DNA of 56,806 nt from Humidesulfovibrio sp. (GTDB taxonomy: Bacteria; Desulfobacterota; Desulfovibrionia; Desulfovibrionales; Desulfovibrionaceae), in NCBI RefSeq assembly GCF_030689645.1, contig NZ_JAUYFU010000024.1, forward strand, positions 1 to 56,806. The letters are read 5' to 3'. Shown in pieces: positions 25,502-34,749 of this stretch. The position numbers and the translations under genes are program-made. Every line of letters begins with the position of its first letter. The stretch's first letter is position 1. Under the pieces are notes generated by a model that was not told where the DNA came from, did no database searches, and saw nothing but the letters and a program-made list of their open reading frames with translations.

Positions 25502-25792
25502 ATGAACAACATGGACTCTCCCGCGCAGACCGGCGGCCCCCGGATAATCGACCTGCGCCATGTGACCTGCGGGCTGGTGCCCGCCATCCTCGACGCCCTC
25601 AAAAGCCTGGAGGGCGATCAGGCCGACGTGCTGGTGCGTGCGGGCATAGAAACCGAGATAATCAACGGCTTCGGCACCGGCGGGGACTGGGCCTTCCAGT
25701 TTCTGCCGAGCTTTGGCCACGGGCTGGCTCGGTTCTCCCGCCTCCCGGCCGACCGTCTGACGCGCGTGCGCCTGGACCTTCTGGACTACTAG
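25502..25792 (+). CDS. TusA-like small protein lacking the active-site Cys-Pro motif
   Basis: A 96-residue protein. IIDLRHVTCGLVPAILDALKSLEGDQADVLVRAG resembles the TusA/SirA beta-alpha-beta opening, in which the strand LDLRG is followed by the active Cys-Pro-x-Pro. Here the equivalent is TCGLVPA: a Cys is present but the Cys-Pro pair is not. The second half, FGTGGDWAFQFLPSFGHGL, is Phe-rich and unusual. GGGAG lies about 10 bases before the ATG. It follows the RlmI-like gene by 18 bases and ends at a strong hairpin, so it closes the hypF transcript. A sulfur-carrier role is an inference from the fold pattern only. Confidence 0.65.
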   Translation: MNNMDSPAQTGGPRIIDLRHVTCGLVPAILDALKSLEGDQADVLVRAGIETEIINGFGTGGDWAFQFLPSFGHGLARFSRLPADRLTRVRLDLLDY

Positions 25793-25827
25793 CCCCAACA
25801 AGCCTTCGCATTGACGCAACGGGCAGC

Positions 25828-25876
25828 AAACAAATCGGACGCCGCGAAGCATGAGGCTTGGCGGCGTCCGTTGTTT
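25828..25876. terminator. bidirectional terminator between convergent operons
   Basis: AAACAA-AT-CGGACGCCGC (25828-25845) pairs with GCGGCGTCCG-TTGTTT (25861-25876), leaving a two-base bulge. The loop can form a further AAGC/GCTT pairing. T-rich sequence follows on the right and the matching A-run lies on the left, so it can serve both strands. Confidence 0.8.
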
Positions 25877-25911
25877 CGTTTGTCAGCAGCGCCCTTGCGC
25901 CGTGTTTACTA

Positions 25912-26901
25912 TTAGAAGCCCGGCATGCCGCCGAACACGAGCATGTGCATGCGCCGCACCATCTGCGGCGCAATGGGAGACTGCCAGCAGCCCAGCGCAT
26001 CGGCCAGCACAGACGCCCCGATGATGATCGCCAGGCATCCGGCGGCGATGCTCCACCAGGGCGCGCGCCAGCCCAGGATGCGCACGCCCAGGCAACCCGC
26101 CACCGGGCAGGCGCTCACGCACTCCGCGCAGCCCTGGCAATCGGGCGAGGTGACGCGCTGGGCCGTGTCCACGGGCAGGGCCACAGGACACGCCTTGGCG
26201 CAGCGCCCGCAGGATATGCACGCCTCGGCATCGCGGGTCACCGCCGTGAGCGAGAGCCAGGAGAACAGGCCAAGGAGCGCGCCATAGGGGCACAGCGCCC
26301 GGCACCAGAAGGCCGGAATCACCACGGACGCGGCGCCCAGCACCCCCAGCACGCCCAGGGTCAGGGCGGAGGGGCTTTGGAAGAACAGCAGCATCTTGGT
26401 GTCGGCAACGAGGTTGAAGGGCGCGCGCAGGAAGCTCTCGATGTCTTCCCCGCTCATGGTCAGGACGGCATAGCCGAACGCCGCCAGAAGCAGATATTTG
26501 GGCACGCCGAGGAGCCTGCGGGCCGTTTGGCCCGTATGCCAGACAATGCCGAGCTTTCGTCCCAGGCGCTCCAGCCCGTTGGATACGAGTCCCACGGGGC
26601 AAAGCAGGCCGCAGAAGCCCTTGCGCAAGAGCAGGCTCATGCCCACAATGGCCAGGAATATGGTCAGCCCGGCCGGGTGGATGGGGTCGTAGGCCCCGGT
26701 GAACAGCAAACGCTTGGCCGCCATCAGCGCGCTGATGGGCAGGAAACCCTCGACGGCTGGTGGTTTGGGCGTCCAGATTTCTGTCTGCCCCAGAGCCCAT
26801 TGCACGTGGGCCAGGAAGCGTACGCAGATCCAGGCGAGGAACAAAGCGAAGCCCCCCTGCACCAGAAGGCGCAGGCTCGAAGGTGTGAGGCGTTGGCGCA
26901 T
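25912..26901 (-). CDS. membrane polyferredoxin, NapH/NosR C-terminal type
   Basis: A 329-residue inner-membrane electron-transfer protein. About six hydrophobic helices are interrupted by two CxxxCP motifs at the membrane (FCGLLCPVGLVS near residue 97 and WCRALCPYGALLGLFS near 203). Two 4Fe-4S clusters of ferredoxin type follow in a soluble loop (CISCGRCAKACP and CQGCAECVSACP). NapH and NosR relatives feed electrons between quinols and periplasmic reductases; which partner is used here is not visible. The start at 26901 has no strong ribosome-binding site. A 128-residue soluble gene 18 bases upstream is probably in the same operon. Confidence 0.85.
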   Translation of the reverse strand: MRQRLTPSSLRLLVQGGFALFLAWICVRFLAHVQWALGQTEIWTPKPPAVEGFLPISALMAAKRLLFTGAYDPIHPAGLTIFLAIVGMSLLLRKGFCGLLCPVGLVSNGLERLGRKLGIVWHTGQTARRLLGVPKYLLLAAFGYAVLTMSGEDIESFLRAPFNLVADTKMLLFFQSPSALTLGVLGVLGAASVVIPAFWCRALCPYGALLGLFSWLSLTAVTRDAEACISCGRCAKACPVALPVDTAQRVTSPDCQGCAECVSACPVAGCLGVRILGWRAPWWSIAAGCLAIIIGASVLADALGCWQSPIAPQMVRRMHMLVFGGMPGF

Positions 26902-26919
26902 GGCGGGAAGCTGCCGGGC

Positions 26920-27306
26920 TTACACCCAGCTGCGGACCTCTGCCGCGAAGAGTTCCAGATTGTTGGGCTCGCCGGGTTTGTGGTCGTCAGGGTAGAGCAG
27001 GGCGGACATGAAGAACACGCTGCCCACCTGCAAGGACATGGCCGCGTTGTTCGAGAAGCCGTTCAGCCGCTCGCCCACGGCCTCCGCGAGGTCCGGCTCC
27101 AGGGCCTTGACCAGCGGGGCGGCCTCGACGGCCAGGGCGGAGAGCAGCTCCGCCTTCTCGCGCATTTTGGCCTGGTATCCGGCCTGGTCGCCCTTGTCGT
27201 GGATGATGGCCTCGGCCTGGGTCTCAATGGCTTTGACGCGGCGGGCCTTTTCATCAAGATAATCCGCCAAGAGCGTGGCTGGCTCGGCGGCTTTGGTGCT
27301 GCTCAT
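26920..27306 (-). CDS. hypothetical protein upstream of the polyferredoxin
   Basis: A 128-residue, mostly helical and acidic protein that I do not recognise. Residues 15 to 80 are consistent with a long helical pair (LLADYLDEKARRVKAIETQ and onward). Near the C-terminus a semi-hydrophobic stretch (AAMSLQVGSVFFMSALLY) could touch a membrane but is short. The ATG at 27306 follows AAGGAG by 7 bases. The gene ends 18 bases before the polyferredoxin start, so co-transcription is likely and it may be an accessory to that redox protein. No metal-binding motif is seen. Confidence 0.7.
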   Translation of the reverse strand: MSSTKAAEPATLLADYLDEKARRVKAIETQAEAIIHDKGDQAGYQAKMREKAELLSALAVEAAPLVKALEPDLAEAVGERLNGFSNNAAMSLQVGSVFFMSALLYPDDHKPGEPNNLELFAAEVRSWV

Positions 27307-27526
27307 GGGAGGCTCCTTGCAGGGCTTGGCGCAGGCCGGGATGTCGGCCATGCAGGGCTGAGGATAGCCCTGGCGGAGCGCCCTGGCAAGGGGCGCTGGC
27401 AAGGGGCGCAGTCAGGATTCGGCTGGCAAGGGCCGAGGCGTGCGCCCTGCCGGGGCATCTGGACAGAACGCGCCTTTCCCGGTACCCCTTGCCCCGCACC
27501 CGATGAAACCCGTCAAGGAGGCTCCC

Positions 27527-28141
27527 GTGTCCATACTTTCCACAAGCCTTGGAATCACCCGCTACCGCGTGGTGGAGGAAATCCAGGACTCGCTCTGGCG
27601 CGAGGTTCCCAAACGCCTTGCGGACAATGCCTTCCGCGACATCGACGCCACCACGGACGAGCGTTCGTGGGGCTGGTGCAACCTGGACAACATGCTGGAC
27701 ATGGACTGGGCCGACTCCCCGCCGGAGAAGGGCCACTACATGTGCTTCAGCCTCCGGCTCGACACCCGGCGCATTCCGCCCGCCGTGTTCAAGAAGCACT
27801 GCATGATCGCCCTGGCCCAGGAATTGAACCAGGCCAAGGCTGAGGGCAAGGCCTTCATCTCCAAGGACCGCCGCCGCGAGATCAAGGACCAGGTGATGCT
27901 GCGCCTGCGGGCGCGCAGCCTGCCGGTGCCCGCCGTGTTCGACGCCGTATGGAACACCCAGACCGGGCGCATCCTGTTCTGCAGCACAAACGCCAAGGCC
28001 AAGACCCTGTTCGAGGACCACTTCAACCTGTCCTTCGGGTTGAATCTGGAGCCGCTGACGCCGTTCTTCCTGGCCATGGACATGTTGGGCGAGGGCGTCG
28101 CCTCCCGCCTGGAGCATCTCGAACCCACGTCTTTCATCTAG
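27527..28141 (+). CDS. RdgC-family protein, N-terminal part (split gene)
   Basis: About 204 residues matching the N-terminal and central parts of the recombination-associated protein RdgC: GITRYRV at the start, then IPPAVFKKHCMIALAQELNQ, SKDRRREIKDQVMLRLRAR and AVWNTQTGRILFCSTNAKAK, in the order seen in E. coli RdgC. RdgC forms a dimeric ring on double-stranded DNA and modulates RecA. The family is normally about 300 residues in one chain; here the chain stops at 28141 and the rest is in the next gene. The start is taken as GTG 27527 because AAGGAGG lies 7 bases upstream; ATG 27503 is possible. Function is inferred from family resemblance. Confidence 0.75.
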   Translation: MSILSTSLGITRYRVVEEIQDSLWREVPKRLADNAFRDIDATTDERSWGWCNLDNMLDMDWADSPPEKGHYMCFSLRLDTRRIPPAVFKKHCMIALAQELNQAKAEGKAFISKDRRREIKDQVMLRLRARSLPVPAVFDAVWNTQTGRILFCSTNAKAKTLFEDHFNLSFGLNLEPLTPFFLAMDMLGEGVASRLEHLEPTSFI

Positions 28142-28174
28142 CCGGGCGCTTTGGCCGAAAAGGGAGAATAGCAT

Positions 28175-28699
28175 ATGGATCTGGCACTGGCTGAACGCGA
28201 GAACACCATCCTCGGGCAGGATTTCCTGACCTGGTTGTGGCATGTAACGGAGGCGCGGGGCGGCGTATTCAAGGATAAGGATGGGCGCGAGTTTAATCTG
28301 CGCATGGAAGAACGCCTGAGCGTCCAGGGCGGCGACGGCGAGGGCCTGGAGTCGGCCTCCGTCAAGAGCCCCAGCGGCGAGCTCACCGAGGCGCGCAGCG
28401 GTCTGCGCACGGGCAAGAAGGTCAATCGCGCCCAGTTGCGCTTTGACCGCGACCCGGAGTCCTGGCAGATGACCCTCAAGGATACCGATTTCTCCGTGTC
28501 CGGCCTGAAAACGCCCAAGGTTGAGACCAGCGACCGCGAGGACACTGACCCGGACGCCCGCGTGCTGGAGAAGCTGTTCCTGGTGGAGCAGTGTCTGGAG
28601 CTGCTGGACAGCGTGTACAAGGAGTTCTTGACCGTGCGCCTTTCGTCCAAGTGGGCCGAGGAAACGCGCACCGTGGCCGTCTGGGTCAGCAAGGGATAG
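28175..28699 (+). CDS. RdgC-family protein, C-terminal part (split gene)
   Basis: A 174-residue protein. GQDFLTWLWHVTEARGG and the stretch from SGLRTGKKVNRAQLRF to FSVSGLKTPK follow the pattern of the C-terminal half of RdgC (the part with GK-V-KLAL and LK strands). It begins 33 bases after the stop of the N-terminal gene and has its own AAAGGGAG site, so it is translated independently and is not a simple readthrough remnant. Both open frames are clean with typical codon use, which argues for two working subunits instead of a recent nonsense mutation. A GDSL esterase gene follows 5 bases later, making a three-gene operon. Confidence 0.72.
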   Translation: MDLALAERENTILGQDFLTWLWHVTEARGGVFKDKDGREFNLRMEERLSVQGGDGEGLESASVKSPSGELTEARSGLRTGKKVNRAQLRFDRDPESWQMTLKDTDFSVSGLKTPKVETSDREDTDPDARVLEKLFLVEQCLELLDSVYKEFLTVRLSSKWAEETRTVAVWVSKG

Positions 28700-28704
28700 C
28701 CGCC

Positions 28705-29379
28705 ATGCAGCAGACCCCAACCCTCTCAGCGCAGCAGGACAATCGCGTCATTCTGGCTGCCTATGGCGACAGCCTCGTGGCCGGGTGGGGCCTTTCCACT
28801 CAGGATGGCCTCGTGGCGCAGCTTGAGGCCGAGCTGGTCAAGGCGGGAGCTGGCGGCGCCAAGGGCGTGCGCGTGCTTGATTTCGGCGTGTCCGGCGACA
28901 CCTCTGTGGACGGGCTGGAGCGTCTTTCAGAAGTGCTGGCAGCCAAGCCCAGGGCCGTGTTGCTGGAATTCGGCGCCAACGACTGCTACCAGGGCCTGCC
29001 CCTGGATGAGACCCGCGACGCCTTGTACAAGATGATCACCGCCCTGCGCGCGGAAGGCGTGGCCGTGCTTCTGGCGGGCTGGCGCACCAGCATGGATCTT
29101 TTCAAGCCCTACGACGACCCGGATCTTGCCGGGCTGGTGCCCCTGGCCCCGCCCCTGTACACCGCCGACTACGTTGAGCGTTTCAACAGGATGCACGCGG
29201 AGCTGGCGCGACGGTTGGAAATTCCCTGCATGACGCACATTCTGGATCCGCTCGACGGCCAGATCGGCTGCTATCAGGCCGATGGCGTGCACCCCAGCGC
29301 CAAGGGCGCGGCTATTTTGGCCCAGGCCTTGGCTCCGCAGCTTCTGCCGCTTCTCGACGAGCCCCCGCTGCCCGAATAG
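28705..29379 (+). CDS. GDSL/SGNH esterase (arylesterase, TesA-like)
   Basis: A 224-residue SGNH hydrolase. The four blocks are visible: block I AYGDSLVAGWGL with the nucleophile Ser near residue 23, a Gly in FGVSGDTSVDG, block III LEFGANDCYQGL with Asn, and block V QADGVHPSAKG with the Asp and His of the triad. Family members cleave esters or thioesters. TesA-like enzymes are usually periplasmic, but I see no signal peptide here, so this one is probably cytoplasmic. The ATG at 28705 starts 5 bases after the RdgC C-terminal gene, with GGGAT as a poor ribosome-binding site. It converges with the CgeB-like gene, whose stop lies 15 bases away. Confidence 0.88.
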   Translation: MQQTPTLSAQQDNRVILAAYGDSLVAGWGLSTQDGLVAQLEAELVKAGAGGAKGVRVLDFGVSGDTSVDGLERLSEVLAAKPRAVLLEFGANDCYQGLPLDETRDALYKMITALRAEGVAVLLAGWRTSMDLFKPYDDPDLAGLVPLAPPLYTADYVERFNRMHAELARRLEIPCMTHILDPLDGQIGCYQADGVHPSAKGAAILAQALAPQLLPLLDEPPLPE

Positions 29380-29394
29380 GCCCTGGCCGCTGCG

Positions 29395-30963
29395 CTAGAG
29401 CCCGGCGACCTCCAGCACGCGCTGGAGGCGGTGGGCATAGGTGTGCCCTGCTGCAAGCTCCGCGCGCCAGGCGGTTTTGAGGGCTTCGGCTCCGGAGGCC
29501 GACGACCAGAGCGCCCGAAGGCGCGGAGCGATGTCCTGTGGCGATCGGAAGGTGATTCCACGCGTCAGTTCCGCCGGGAAGAGCGAGAGGCCGGGCGTGG
29601 CGTCGGTGAGCAGGAGCCCGCCGCTGGCCCAGGTGTCGAAATGCCGCTGGGTGAGGCCGCGAGGGAGGAGAGGGCTGGTGCAGTTCAGGCAGGCGCCCGC
29701 GCTGGCGCAAATGTCCGGCAGCGCCGTGTAATAGTCAACAGGGCCCCGCAGGTCCGTCCCCTCCGGTAAAAGATCCCGCCAGCCTTCGTCGCCAAATATC
29801 GTGAGCGCGCCGGAAAGATCCTCCAGCGCCCGGCACAGGCAAGCCGTACGCCATGCCTTGCCCATCTCCTCGGCGCAGAAGCCTGCCCGCCGCACCTCGT
29901 TTCCGGGCCACAGCCTGTCGATGCCCAGCCGCGTGAGCCACCAGCCGAAATCCGGACGTCCTCCGTCCTGCTGCAAACGTTCAGCCTCGGTTGAGGCTGC
30001 GGCTGGCGTTGTGCAGCCTGCGAAGAAATCAGACTTGCCGGGGAAGGCGCTTCGGCCAACGAACACCAGTCGCCCCGCCAGATCCGCGAAGGCGGGGGCG
30101 GGCGGACGCGGCGGGCTGGCCAGCTCTTTCGCCCGGGCAGCCAGGGGCAAATGGTGGACGTTTTGCGCGCCCAGCCTGCGCAGTGGCTCAAGGAACCAGT
30201 CGTCGGTGACGAGGAGCGGGAGCCGGGTCCAGAAGCGCGCCTTGAGGCCGGAAAGCAGGTGCAGCGGATTGTCCACGCACCACACGGCCACCCTGGCCCC
30301 GGCGGCTTCCAGCAGGTGCGCTGCCTCGCCCAGGGAATCGATGCCTCGGAAATTCACGCTGAGGTACAGGGCAGGGCGTTCGCCCCCGGCCAGCAGGCCG
30401 CGCAACGCCGATTCATTCGGCACCTCGCGCACGCGGAAGCCGAGAGCCTCGAAAGCTTCGCGCAGCTCCACGCGCAGCAGGCCGGACTCCCCGCCAGGCA
30501 GCCAGACCAGGCGCGGGTCCGGGGCCAGGGGGGCTTGAGCCAGGAGGGCCAGTTGAAGCCGCGCCAGCAGCGGGCCCCAGAAGTCTGGAAACAGGCGCGG
30601 GCCAGGACGGTAGAGCACCACGGCGGCCCCTTGCGCAAAGGATGCGATGTCGGCGGCGGGCAGCTCCTCGTAGCCCGCAGGGATGCGCGAACGCCAGTCC
30701 TCGCCGAGCTGCGCCGCCATGTCCGGGGCCTCGATGTAGCGCACGCGGCCCGGCGTGCCCAGAAGATCCGGCACAAACTCGGCCAGCCGCTCTGGCAGAC
30801 GCTCTGGCTCCGGCCCAAGGCCCAGGAGCAGCAGGTCCTCCCCGGCGGGTTCGGGTCGGAAAAGCGTCAGGAAGTCCTGATGCGAGGCTGGCAGGGTTTT
30901 GGGCAGGCCAAGGGCGTCCAGAATTCTGGGACGCTTTGGGCGGCTTTGGGCCTGATCGGGCAT
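29395..30963 (-). CDS. CgeB-like glycosyltransferase (DUF3880 type)
   Basis: A 522-residue protein with two Rossmann-like halves. The first 250 residues contain [17 protein letters not shown] and [21 protein letters not shown] followed by [13 protein letters not shown], typical of DUF3880. The C-terminal part has [47 protein letters not shown] and LLTDATPGL, the layout of a family-1-like transferase in CgeB proteins. It probably transfers a sugar to a surface or secondary product; no acceptor is known. AAGGAG lies 7 bases before the ATG at 30963. It is transcribed divergently from rlmE, with 68 bases between starts, and stands alone in its strand. Confidence 0.75.
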   Translation of the reverse strand: MPDQAQSRPKRPRILDALGLPKTLPASHQDFLTLFRPEPAGEDLLLLGLGPEPERLPERLAEFVPDLLGTPGRVRYIEAPDMAAQLGEDWRSRIPAGYEELPAADIASFAQGAAVVLYRPGPRLFPDFWGPLLARLQLALLAQAPLAPDPRLVWLPGGESGLLRVELREAFEALGFRVREVPNESALRGLLAGGERPALYLSVNFRGIDSLGEAAHLLEAAGARVAVWCVDNPLHLLSGLKARFWTRLPLLVTDDWFLEPLRRLGAQNVHHLPLAARAKELASPPRPPAPAFADLAGRLVFVGRSAFPGKSDFFAGCTTPAAASTEAERLQQDGGRPDFGWWLTRLGIDRLWPGNEVRRAGFCAEEMGKAWRTACLCRALEDLSGALTIFGDEGWRDLLPEGTDLRGPVDYYTALPDICASAGACLNCTSPLLPRGLTQRHFDTWASGGLLLTDATPGLSLFPAELTRGITFRSPQDIAPRLRALWSSASGAEALKTAWRAELAAGHTYAHRLQRVLEVAGL

Positions 30964-31031
30964 GGAGGCTCCTTGCGGCGTTCTTGGCAAGCCTGGCGGA
31001 TTACGCTACTGGTGCTCGCACAGGACGTGCC

Positions 31032-31631
31032 ATGAAAGAATATCGCGACCATTACTTCAAGCGCGCCAAGGCGGAAAACTACCCTGCGCGAAGCGTGTAC
31101 AAGCTGCAAGAGCTGGATGCCAAGTTCTCGCTCCTCAAGCAAGGTCTCAAGGTGCTGGACCTGGGGGCGGCGCCTGGCTCCTGGACGCTTTTCGCGGCCA
31201 AGAAGGTTGGCCCGGCAGGCTTTGTCCTCGCCCTGGACATCCAGACCACAGAGCAGGAATTTCCGGATAATGTCCAGTTTCTTGTGCATGATGCCTTTGA
31301 GGACACCCCGGAGCTTCTGGCCCTTATGGAGCCGCATCTGCCCTTTGATTTCGTCATGAGCGACATGGCGCCGCGCACCACTGGGATAAAGTTCACGGAC
31401 CAGGCGCGCAGCGTGGAGCTGTGCGAACGCGCTCGTGACGTGGCTCTGCGCAGGCTGAAGCCCGGCGGAAACTTCGTGGCGAAGATTTTTGAGGGCCCGG
31501 ACGCCAAGGGCTTCCAGGAATCGTTGCGCCCGTACTTTGAAAAGGTGCGCGGCTTCAAGCCGAAAAGCTCGCGGGCGGAAAGCAAGGAGACCTTCATTCT
31601 TGGGCTTGGCTTTCGGGGCGAGGTTCTGTAA
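31032..31631 (+). CDS. rlmE: 23S rRNA 2'-O-ribose methyltransferase RlmE (FtsJ)
   Basis: A 199-residue enzyme that methylates the 2'-OH of U2552 in 23S rRNA in E. coli. The opening [24 protein letters not shown] holds the first Lys of the K-D-K-E tetrad, motif I is [33 protein letters not shown] holds the Asp, and [10 protein letters not shown] and [12 protein letters not shown] supply the last Lys and Glu. Length is the normal family length. The ATG at 31032 has only a weak ribosome-binding site (GGACG). It runs into yebC-ruvCAB, 54 bases downstream, and may be the first gene of that group. Confidence 0.92.
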   Translation: MKEYRDHYFKRAKAENYPARSVYKLQELDAKFSLLKQGLKVLDLGAAPGSWTLFAAKKVGPAGFVLALDIQTTEQEFPDNVQFLVHDAFEDTPELLALMEPHLPFDFVMSDMAPRTTGIKFTDQARSVELCERARDVALRRLKPGGNFVAKIFEGPDAKGFQESLRPYFEKVRGFKPKSSRAESKETFILGLGFRGEVL

Positions 31632-31685
31632 AGTTTACTGTTTCGGAGCTGCTGGGCTCCCATTATAATTCATTTTGGAGGATTC

Positions 31686-32429
31686 ATGTCCGGACATAGC
31701 AAATGGGCCACGATCAAACGCGCCAAGGCCAAGACCGATGCCAAGAAGGGTGCGGTCTTTACCAAAATCACCAAGGATATCATCCTTGCGGCCAAGGGCG
31801 GCGGCGATCCCAATATGAACGCCCGCCTGCGCGCAGTCATCGCCAAGGCCAAGTCCGCCAACATGCCCAATGACAAGATCGACCAGGCCGTCAAAAAGGG
31901 CACCGGAGAGCTTGCTGGCGGCGAAATCTTTGAGATGATGTACGAAGGCTATGCAGCAGGCGGCGTGGCCATGCTTGTTGAGGTGGCGACGGACAACAAG
32001 AATCGCACCATCGCCGAAGTCCGCCACATCATTGGCAAGGCTGGCGGCAACATGGGAGAGCCCGGCAGCGTGGCCTGGATGTTCGACAAGCGCGGCGTGC
32101 TCTCCTTCGACCCCACCAAGTACACCGAGGACCAGATCATGGAAGTGGCCCTGGAGGCTGGCGCGGACGACGTGGTGGCCGAAGAGGGCACCCTTGAGGT
32201 GCGCGTTGCTCCAGAGAACTACTCCGCAGTGGAGAAGGCCTTCGAGGACGCTGGCATCGCGGTGGAGAACTCCGAGCTGACCATGCTGCCCAAGAATCTG
32301 ACTGCGGTGGATGCGAACACGGCCCGCAAGGTCATGACGCTCATGGAGAATCTGGAGGAGAACGAGGACGTGTCCAACGTCTACGTCACAGCCGACTTCA
32401 CGGACGAAATAATGGAAGAGCTGGGGTAG
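31686..32429 (+). CDS. yebC: YebC/PmpR-family protein
   Basis: A 247-residue protein of the conserved YebC family. The start MSGHSKWATIKRAKAKTDAKKG is nearly universal in this family, followed by NMPNDKIDQAVKKGTGE and YEGYAAGGVAMLVEVATDNKNR. Members have been described as DNA-binding regulators and, more recently, as factors that help ribosomes through proline-rich stretches. TTGGAGG lies 5 to 10 bases before the ATG. The stop is one base before ruvC, so it forms an operon with ruvCAB, the usual bacterial order. Nothing about the protein is unusual. Confidence 0.95.
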   Translation: MSGHSKWATIKRAKAKTDAKKGAVFTKITKDIILAAKGGGDPNMNARLRAVIAKAKSANMPNDKIDQAVKKGTGELAGGEIFEMMYEGYAAGGVAMLVEVATDNKNRTIAEVRHIIGKAGGNMGEPGSVAWMFDKRGVLSFDPTKYTEDQIMEVALEAGADDVVAEEGTLEVRVAPENYSAVEKAFEDAGIAVENSELTMLPKNLTAVDANTARKVMTLMENLEENEDVSNVYVTADFTDEIMEELG

Positions 32430-32430
32430 C

Positions 32431-32937
32431 ATGGCTGCGCCTGTGGCCGTGCTGGGGCTTGACCCCGGAAGCCAGGTCACCGGCTTTGGCGTGGTGCGCG
32501 AGACCTCTGGCCGCGCCGAACTCGTGGCCGTGGGCACCATCCGCACCCCTTCCGGGGGCGACATGGCCGAGCGCCTGGGAGTCATCTACACCCGCGTCGC
32601 CGAGATAATCAAAGACCATTGCCCCACCGAGGCCGCCATCGAGTCGGTCTTCGTGTCCAAGAACAGCGCCTCGGCCATCAAGCTGGGGCAGGCGCGGGGC
32701 GCGGCCATGGCCGCCTGCGCTGTTGCAGGCCTCTCCGTTGCCGGGTACCCGCCCACCATGGTCAAAAAAAGCCTGGTGGGCGTGGGCCGGGCGGAAAAGG
32801 AGCAGGTGGCCTTCATGGTTGCGCAGATTCTTGGGGTCAAGAAGCCCGACTGGGCGCTCGACGCCAGCGATGCCTTGGCCGTGGCCATTTGCCACCTGAA
32901 CGAGCGGCGCATGCGCAAGCTGATGGGGGCCAAATGA
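32431..32937 (+). CDS. ruvC: Holliday junction resolvase RuvC
   Basis: A 168-residue endonuclease that cuts Holliday junctions symmetrically. The first catalytic Asp is in VLGLDPGSQVTGFGVV, the Glu in TEAAIESVFVSKN, and the last Asp pair in WALDASDALAVAICH, so the acidic metal site is complete. KKSLVGVGRAEKEQV is the usual DNA-contact stretch. It starts one base after the yebC stop, and its TGA overlaps the ruvA ATG (ATGA), which couples the two. It resolves junctions that RuvA and RuvB branch-migrate. Confidence 0.96.
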   Translation: MAAPVAVLGLDPGSQVTGFGVVRETSGRAELVAVGTIRTPSGGDMAERLGVIYTRVAEIIKDHCPTEAAIESVFVSKNSASAIKLGQARGAAMAACAVAGLSVAGYPPTMVKKSLVGVGRAEKEQVAFMVAQILGVKKPDWALDASDALAVAICHLNERRMRKLMGAK

Positions 32938-33545
32938 TAGCTTACCTCGAAGGACGCTTGCTGGACGTTACGTCCAAGGGCTGCGTGCTGCTCACCCCCG
33001 GCGGCGTTGGCTACGAGCTGGCCCTGCCCACCACCGCACTTGTGGGCTTGCCGCAGAAGGGCGCCGAGGTGCAGCTTTTCGTGCACACCATCGTGCGCGA
33101 GGAAGCCCTCGACCTTTACGGCTTTGCCGCCAAAGACGACCGAGACCTGTTCCGCCTGCTCATCGGCATTGATAAACTGGGGCCGAAAAAGGCCCTGTCC
33201 ATCCTTTCCCATTTCAGGCCGGACCATTTGCGCGAACTGGTGCTGCGCGAGGACGCGGACATGCTGGCCACTGTGCCCGGCATCGGGCCCAAGTCCGCGC
33301 GGGAGATCATGTGGAAGCTCAAGGACAAGGTGGCGGGCATCAAGACCGGCCCCACCCTGGCGCCAACCCCGCAGGACGCCCCCCAGAGCGAGTACTTCGA
33401 CGCCCTCTCGGGCATGAAGGCCCTTGGTTATACGGAGGACGAGGCCCGTCCCATGATGCGAGATATTTTTGAGGCCGAGCCGGACATTGACGCCAGTTCG
33501 GCCATCCGCGCGGCCTTGAAGAAGATCGCCGCTGCACGGGCATAA
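32934..33545 (+). CDS. ruvA: Holliday junction branch-migration protein RuvA
   Basis: A 203-residue protein that binds four-way DNA as tetramers and loads RuvB. Domain I (OB fold) spans the start MIAYLEGRLLDV to about residue 64. Helix-hairpin-helix motifs follow (LLIGIDKLGPKKALSILS and LATVPGIGPKSAREIMWKLKDK). Domain III, which contacts RuvB, begins near residue 150 (YFDALSGMKALGYTEDEA). The loop between domains II and III is rich in Pro and Thr. It overlaps ruvC by 4 bases and ruvB begins 27 bases after its stop. Confidence 0.95.
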   Translation: MIAYLEGRLLDVTSKGCVLLTPGGVGYELALPTTALVGLPQKGAEVQLFVHTIVREEALDLYGFAAKDDRDLFRLLIGIDKLGPKKALSILSHFRPDHLRELVLREDADMLATVPGIGPKSAREIMWKLKDKVAGIKTGPTLAPTPQDAPQSEYFDALSGMKALGYTEDEARPMMRDIFEAEPDIDASSAIRAALKKIAAARA

Positions 33546-33572
33546 GGGCCATGAACCGGAGGCAGCAAAGCC

Positions 33573-34568
33573 ATGAGCGATGACGCCGCGAAGCGGCCCC
33601 AGGCGGACGACACCATCCGCCCCCAGCGCCTGTCCGACTTCATCGGGCAGGAGGACGTGCGCTCGAACCTCTCCGTGTTCATCCAGGCTGCGCGTGAGCG
33701 CGGCAAGGCCCTGGACCACACCCTGTTTTCCGGCAACCCCGGCCTGGGCAAGACAACCCTCGCCCAGATAATGGCCAGCGAACTGGGGGTGAGCATGGTC
33801 TCGACCTCCGGCCCGGTGCTTGAGCGCGTGGGCGACCTGGCGGCGATTCTGACCAACCTTTCCAAGCACGACATCCTGTTCATCGACGAAATCCACCGCA
33901 TGCCGGCCACAGTGGAGGAGATTTTGTACCCCGCCATGGAGGACTACAAGATCGACCTGATCATCGGCCAGGGGCCTGGCGCACGCACCGTGAAAATTGA
34001 CCTGGAGCCGTTCACCCTTGTGGGGGCCACCACCCGCGTGGGCCTGCTCACTTCGCCCCTGCGCGACCGCTTCGGCTGCGTATTCCGGTTGGAGTTCTAC
34101 TCGCCGGAGGAGCTCTCGCGCATTGTCCTGCGCGCCGCAGGCATCCTTGGGGTCAAAATGACAGAGGAGGGCGCCTGGGCCATCGCTCGGCGTTCGCGCG
34201 GGACTCCCCGCATCGCCGGGCGGCTTTTGCGGCGCATTCGCGACTATGCCGTTGTTTCCGGCCAGGGCATTGTGGACAAGAAACTGGCCGAGGACTCCCT
34301 CGACAAGCTCGACGTTGATCCGTACGGCCTTGACCAGATGGACAGAAAGATCCTCTCGCTCATTGTGAACCAGTTCAGCGGCGGGCCTGTTGGCGTCAAG
34401 ACCATCGCGGTGGCTTGTTCCGAGGAATCTCGAACGATTGAGGATATTTATGAGCCGTTTCTTATCCAGTGCGGTTTCATAAAGCGCACGCCGCGCGGTC
34501 GTGTAGCTACGGCCAAGGCCTATCAACACCTCAAAATGCGGCTTGACGGCGGCGACGGTTCCCTGTAG
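33573..34568 (+). CDS. ruvB: Holliday junction ATP-dependent helicase RuvB
   Basis: A 331-residue AAA+ motor that drives branch migration. Walker A is [14 protein letters not shown] near residue 50 and Walker B is [11 protein letters not shown] near 100. [21 protein letters not shown] holds sensor 1 and the Arg finger region, and [19 protein letters not shown] is the sensor 2/lid helix. The C-terminal winged helix ends with [21 protein letters not shown], which contacts DNA. Length is typical. GGAGG lies about 9 bases upstream of the ATG. It is the last gene of the yebC-ruvCAB unit. Confidence 0.96.
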   Translation: MSDDAAKRPQADDTIRPQRLSDFIGQEDVRSNLSVFIQAARERGKALDHTLFSGNPGLGKTTLAQIMASELGVSMVSTSGPVLERVGDLAAILTNLSKHDILFIDEIHRMPATVEEILYPAMEDYKIDLIIGQGPGARTVKIDLEPFTLVGATTRVGLLTSPLRDRFGCVFRLEFYSPEELSRIVLRAAGILGVKMTEEGAWAIARRSRGTPRIAGRLLRRIRDYAVVSGQGIVDKKLAEDSLDKLDVDPYGLDQMDRKILSLIVNQFSGGPVGVKTIAVACSEESRTIEDIYEPFLIQCGFIKRTPRGRVATAKAYQHLKMRLDGGDGSL

Positions 34569-34749
34569 AGGATAAATGGTGTGGAACGGCAGATCGTCGT
34601 TCTCATAAATCGCTAATGACTCGGTACACCCGTTCGTTTTTTCGAATGACGTCCCGAACCGGATGACGCCGATGACTCGGCGCAAGACCTCCCCTGGACC
34701 TGGATGCGACTTAGGGCCGCCCGCTCCATGGGAACACGGAGGAACAGCC

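Noticed and set aside
31664-31669. TATAAT before yebC as a promoter
   Set aside because: The -10 is perfect but there is no -35 at the right distance, and transcription would begin almost at the ribosome-binding site. Readthrough from rlmE explains expression equally well.
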